A model generated the notes under the pieces. That model was given only the letters and a program-made list of their open reading frames with translations, was not told the DNA's origin and searched no databases. The position numbers were made by a program, and so were the translations under genes. A stretch of DNA of 8,235 bases from Natrinema soli (GTDB lineage: Archaea; Halobacteriota; Halobacteria; Halobacteriales; Natrialbaceae): positions 1 through 8,235 of the forward strand of contig NZ_JAQIVI010000304.1 in assembly GCF_028618695.1 (NCBI RefSeq), in the 5' to 3' direction. How positions within the stretch are numbered: the stretch's first letter is position 1; each line of letters begins with the position of its first letter. This document shows, piece after piece, positions 5,894-8,235 of this stretch.

Positions 5894-6730
5894 CTAGATG
5901 TACGAATCGTCGTACGACTCTCCGGAGCGCTCCGCGTGGGAGTTTCCGCAATCGCCGCACTCGAGTCGGTCCATGTTGTTCATCGAGACGTCGAGCGAGC
6001 CGCAGTTCGCACAGTAGAACCCGTACTGCTCAGTCTGGTCCTCGTCCTCGTAGGTGACGAAAAACGACGCTGCAGTGCCGGATTCCTCCTCGTCGCGGGC
6101 GATGTACACCGTCTCGCCGTCGTCGGTCGTCGCCGTCAGGTGGCCGTCCGTCGTCTCCGTTTCGGGGAATTCGTCCGCCGCTGCATCCTCCGCATCCTCC
6201 GCGTCCGCCCGCGACTCCGTCGGGAGGTCCACGTCGATGTTCGAATCCGTGTACACGTACTTTACCAGGGACTCGCCGGCCACGTCGATACGCCGGTCGC
6301 CGTCGTGCTCGAGGCCGAACCGTTCGACGAACTGGTGGCCCTCGGTGTTGGCCTCGAGGACGGTCACGCAGACGTGGTCGGCGCCGCGGTCGCGGAGGGA
6401 CTCGGTCGCGGTCTCGTACAGCTCCGTTCCGATACCCCTTCCTCGGTGCTCGGGGTCGACGAACAGCCAGTTCACCTCGCCCCACTCGTCCGCGAGGCGG
6501 CCCTCGACGAAGCCGGCGATAACCGTCCCTTCGATCTCCTCGCCGGTTTCGACGACGTGTAGCAGGGCGTCCTCGTCGTCGATCTTCTCGGCGACGGCGT
6601 CGTCGCCGAACTGGTCGTCGGTGATACCGTCGATCTGCTGTGGACTGAGCCTGAACGAGGTCGTCATCGAACTGTCCACGACCTCGCGAATCCGCTCGGC
6701 CTCGTCGGGTTTCGGCTCCCGAATTTCCAT
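5894..6730 (-). CDS. GNAT N-acetyltransferase fused to a C-terminal zinc-ribbon (DUF5816-like) domain
   Basis: The 278-residue protein has two domains. Residues 1-160 form a GNAT fold: start MEIREPKPDEAERIREVV, central strands, and the acetyl-CoA motif VDPEHRGRGIG (91-101), with NTEGHQFVERFGL (128-140) as the last alpha/beta element. An acidic Ala/Asp/Glu-rich linker covers 165-190. The C-terminal part (195-278) begins with strands (HLTATTDDGETVYIARDEEE), followed by a zinc ribbon with Cys240/Cys243 (CANC) and Cys258/Cys261 (CGDC). GNAT enzymes move the acetyl group of acetyl-CoA to an amine on a protein, antibiotic or small molecule; the target here is not evident. The C-terminal half matches what I recall of the haloarchaeal DUF5816 domain. 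Such a zinc ribbon could bind nucleic acid or a protein partner. ATG 6730 has a TATA-like element at 6754-6760. The gene is 55 bp downstream of the UspA gene. Confidence 0.87.
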   Translation of the reverse strand: MEIREPKPDEAERIREVVDSSMTTSFRLSPQQIDGITDDQFGDDAVAEKIDDEDALLHVVETGEEIEGTVIAGFVEGRLADEWGEVNWLFVDPEHRGRGIGTELYETATESLRDRGADHVCVTVLEANTEGHQFVERFGLEHDGDRRIDVAGESLVKYVYTDSNIDVDLPTESRADAEDAEDAAADEFPETETTDGHLTATTDDGETVYIARDEEESGTAASFFVTYEDEDQTEQYGFYCANCGSLDVSMNNMDRLECGDCGNSHAERSGESYDDSYI

Positions 6731-6753
6731 ACTGGATGAACGGTCCCGTTCCG

Positions 6754-6760
6754 GATAAGA
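6754..6760 (-). promoter_or_regulatory. TATA-like element of the GNAT gene
   Basis: On the minus strand this reads TCTTATC, centred about 27 nt upstream of ATG 6730, inside the short gap after the UspA gene. The position fits a leaderless transcript. The match is modest, and read-through from the UspA gene is an alternative. Confidence 0.4.
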
Positions 6761-6785
6761 TGGCTGCCGGCGGGAACAAGCGGAT

Positions 6786-7208
6786 TTATGGCTCGCCGCT
6801 ACCGGTCACGACCACCGGGCGATCCGAACTGAGAATGACACCCTGGGTGGTGCTGCCGAAGATCGCTTTCCCGACCGGCGAGCGCTTTCGGCCGCCGAGG
6901 ACGATCGAGTCGACGTCGGAGGCCTCGGCTTCCTCGAGAATGTCGTCTTCCGTATCGCCGCTGTCCTCGAGGATCGTCACTTCGATGCCGGCGGTCTCGA
7001 GGGCCTCCTGTGCGCGGCGGACGGAGCCGATCCGCGAGGCCGACTTGAACGTCTCGAACTCCTGTGGGAGGTCGTCGCTGTCCTCGGTGAAGACGAACAG
7101 GAGGTAGACCTCGACCGACTCCGCCGCGTCGGGGAGCGACGCGACGTACTCGGCCTGTGTCAGTGCACGATCTTCGTTGGTATCGACGGGCATCAGTACT
7201 CGATACAT
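6786..7208 (-). CDS. Universal stress protein (UspA family)
   Basis: This 140-residue single-domain protein is of usual length for the family. The first strand with its acidic residue is YRVLMPVD (Asp9). ALETAGIEVTIL (69-80) is the middle helix and strand, and DVDSIVLGGRKRSPVGKAIF (98-117) leads into the ATP-binding loop with Gly118-Ser119-Thr120. The C-terminal strand is PVVVTG (131-136). The classical binding motif G-2x-G-9x-G-(S/T) is present except that its second glycine is Lys108. USP proteins are small cytoplasmic dimers, nucleotide-binding or not, linked to stress survival; many paralogues occur in each haloarchaeon. ATG 7208 is supported by a TATA element 28 nt upstream (7233-7240). 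It lies between an acyl-CoA synthetase and a GNAT gene on the same strand but seems to have its own promoter. Confidence 0.9.
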   Translation of the reverse strand: MYRVLMPVDTNEDRALTQAEYVASLPDAAESVEVYLLFVFTEDSDDLPQEFETFKSASRIGSVRRAQEALETAGIEVTILEDSGDTEDDILEEAEASDVDSIVLGGRKRSPVGKAIFGSTTQGVILSSDRPVVVTGSGEP

Positions 7209-7230
7209 GGATAGCTGTTACCATGGATAG
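7206..7230 (-). repeat. 9-bp direct repeat across the UspA gene start
   Basis: CATGGATAG occurs at 7206-7214 and again at 7222-7230, a 16-bp period. On the minus strand it reads CTATCCATG, and the inner copy contains the start codon itself. The outer copy lies between the TATA element and the start. The pair could be a binding site for a regulator, or a small tandem duplication with no function. Confidence 0.4.
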
Positions 7231-7232
7231 AC

Positions 7233-7240
7233 CATAAATC
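7233..7240 (-). promoter_or_regulatory. TATA box of the UspA gene
   Basis: The minus strand reads GATTTATG, centred about 28 nt upstream of ATG 7208. Spacing and AT content fit a haloarchaeal core promoter driving a leaderless message. It separates the UspA gene from the acyl-CoA synthetase gene, which ends 98 bp upstream. Confidence 0.6.
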
Positions 7241-7306
7241 CGGCTCCGTGTCCCGTCATCTCGGACGCGGACCACCGATCGACTGCGCTGGGAGAGCCGC
7301 GTTCGA

Positions 7307-8233
7307 TTACTCGTCGGTATCCCCGTCGCGCTCTCGAAGGGATCGCCGGTGGATCTTTCCGGTCGTCGTGGTCGGAAGCGTCTCGACGAACTCGATGTGC
7401 TGGGGGTATTCGTACTCCGCCAGTCGGTCGCGGACCAGTTCGCGGATCTCCTCGCGGAGCGTTTCGGGGTCGTCCACGTCGGTGGCGGGTTTGACGAACG
7501 CCTTGATCGCCTCGCCCCGAGTGTCGTCCGGAACGCCGACGACGCCGGCCTGTTCGACGGCCTCGTGGGTGAGGATCGCGTCCTCGACCTCCATCGGCCC
7601 GACGCGGTAGCCGCTGGTGAGGATGACGTCGTCGGTTCGCGAGACGAACCACAGGTAGCCGTCCGCGTCGCGCTCGACGAGGTCGTCGGTCAGGAACCAT
7701 CCCGAATCCGTCCGCTTGTTCGCCGTCTTTTCGGGCAGGCCGTGGTACTCGTCGAAGAAGACCCGTCGATCGCCCGGCTTCACGGCGAGCTCGCCGACCG
7801 CGCCGCGCTCGAGGCGCTCGTGCGTCTCCGAATCGAGTACCGCGATTTCGTAGCCCGGGAAGGGTTTCCCCATGCTGCCCGGCCGCGTGTCGAACCAGGA
7901 CTCGGCGTTGCCGACGACGAGGTTGAGTTCGGTCTGGCCGTAGAACTCGTTGATCGCGACGTCCTCGAACGTCGATCGGACCCAGTCGACGACCTCGGAG
8001 GTCAGCGGCTCGCCGGCCGAGGCGAACGTCTCGAGCGAGAGATCGAACCGGCTTTCGGGGTCGTCGACGCCCATCAGCATCCGGAGCGCGGTCGGTGGCA
8101 TGAAGGCCTGGGTCACCTCGTGTCGCTCGAGCAGGTCGTAGACCGCCTCGGGGTCGAACCCGTCGCGGGGCCAGCCGACGATCGGACAGCCGTGGTGCCA
8201 CGCGGCGAAGAGGGTCCCCCCTAGCGCCGCGCC
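7307..8233 (-). CDS. Acyl-CoA synthetase (AMP-forming, ACSM-like), C-terminal part
   Basis: The gene enters from the right edge; 308 residues of its C-terminal half are visible, and the P-loop-like N-terminal motif (A3) is outside. Visible core motifs, numbered from the edge, are the acyl-site region FMPPTALRML (44-53), SAGEPL (72-77), the A5 motif NEFYGQTE (95-102), TDDL (182-185) for the AMP-ribose aspartate, and the A8 hinge SRTDDVILTSGYRVGPMEVE (198-217). The A10 loop TTTTGKIHRRSL (288-299) carries the catalytic Lys293. The enzyme adenylates a carboxylic acid with ATP and forms the CoA thioester. The hinge and the segment AILTHEAVEQAGVVGVPD best resemble medium-chain (ACSM) and acetate-type synthetases. 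The first A8 residue is Ser198 where Gly is usual. The true start is beyond the window; the internal GTG at 8116 is not the start, because homologous sequence continues upstream. Confidence 0.92.
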   Translation of the reverse strand, partial: GAALGGTLFAAWHHGCPIVGWPRDGFDPEAVYDLLERHEVTQAFMPPTALRMLMGVDDPESRFDLSLETFASAGEPLTSEVVDWVRSTFEDVAINEFYGQTELNLVVGNAESWFDTRPGSMGKPFPGYEIAVLDSETHERLERGAVGELAVKPGDRRVFFDEYHGLPEKTANKRTDSGWFLTDDLVERDADGYLWFVSRTDDVILTSGYRVGPMEVEDAILTHEAVEQAGVVGVPDDTRGEAIKAFVKPATDVDDPETLREEIRELVRDRLAEYEYPQHIEFVETLPTTTTGKIHRRSLRERDGDTDE

Positions 8234-8235
8234 CC

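Noticed and set aside
7307..8116. Treating GTG 8116 as the start of a short acyl-CoA synthetase
   Set aside because: The same frame continues open to the right edge with sequence that fits the enzyme family, so the gene is only cut by the window.
7218..8201. 327-codon minus-strand frame overlapping the acyl-CoA synthetase
   Set aside because: It is an arginine-rich shadow frame; the synthetase frame contains the A5, A8 and A10 motifs.

Overview
The window looks like ordinary chromosome from a haloarchaeon (class Halobacteria). The evidence is high GC with strong GC3, very acidic soluble proteins (most extreme in the acetyltransferase linker at 5894-6730), AT-rich TATA elements about 25-28 nt upstream of start codons (leaderless or nearly leaderless transcripts), near absence of CTAG, and frequent CTCGAG. 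The CTCGAG habit fits the Natrinema/Haloterrigena group, but that placement is a guess. There are nine protein-coding genes, two of them cut by the window edges. I saw no RNA gene, CRISPR array, transposon or integrase.

Layout. Positions 1-592 (-) hold the N-terminal 197 residues of an alpha/beta hydrolase. It diverges across a 129-bp promoter gap from a complete GMC-family flavin oxidoreductase (722-2317, +). Next come an AIM24/DUF124-family protein (2420-3085, +), preceded by two adjacent small inverted repeats, and then three membrane proteins on the same strand: a Na+/Ca2+-exchanger-family antiporter (3155-4540), a ZIP-like membrane protein of unknown function (4590-5330), and a four-helix DUF2391-type protein (5381-5827) with its own TATA box. 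A 66-bp convergent gap with an imperfect palindrome separates these from three minus-strand genes: a GNAT acetyltransferase with a C-terminal zinc ribbon (5894-6730), a UspA-type stress protein (6786-7208), and the C-terminal 308 residues of an ACSM-like acyl-CoA synthetase (7307-8233).

How the genes may work together. The hydrolase and GMC oxidoreductase share a promoter region and could act on related metabolites, for example an ester and its alcohol, but this is inference. The antiporter and ZIP-like gene are 49 nt apart and could be co-transcribed, suggesting a small cation-handling membrane cluster. The acyl-CoA synthetase, UspA and GNAT genes are codirectional, but the latter two each have a TATA-like element correctly placed, so they are probably separate units.

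I found no convincing wholly new system. The best leads are the ion-site substitutions in the antiporter, the ZIP-like protein with altered ligand positions, and the inverted repeats before the AIM24 gene. All family assignments are from recognised motifs, without database searches.
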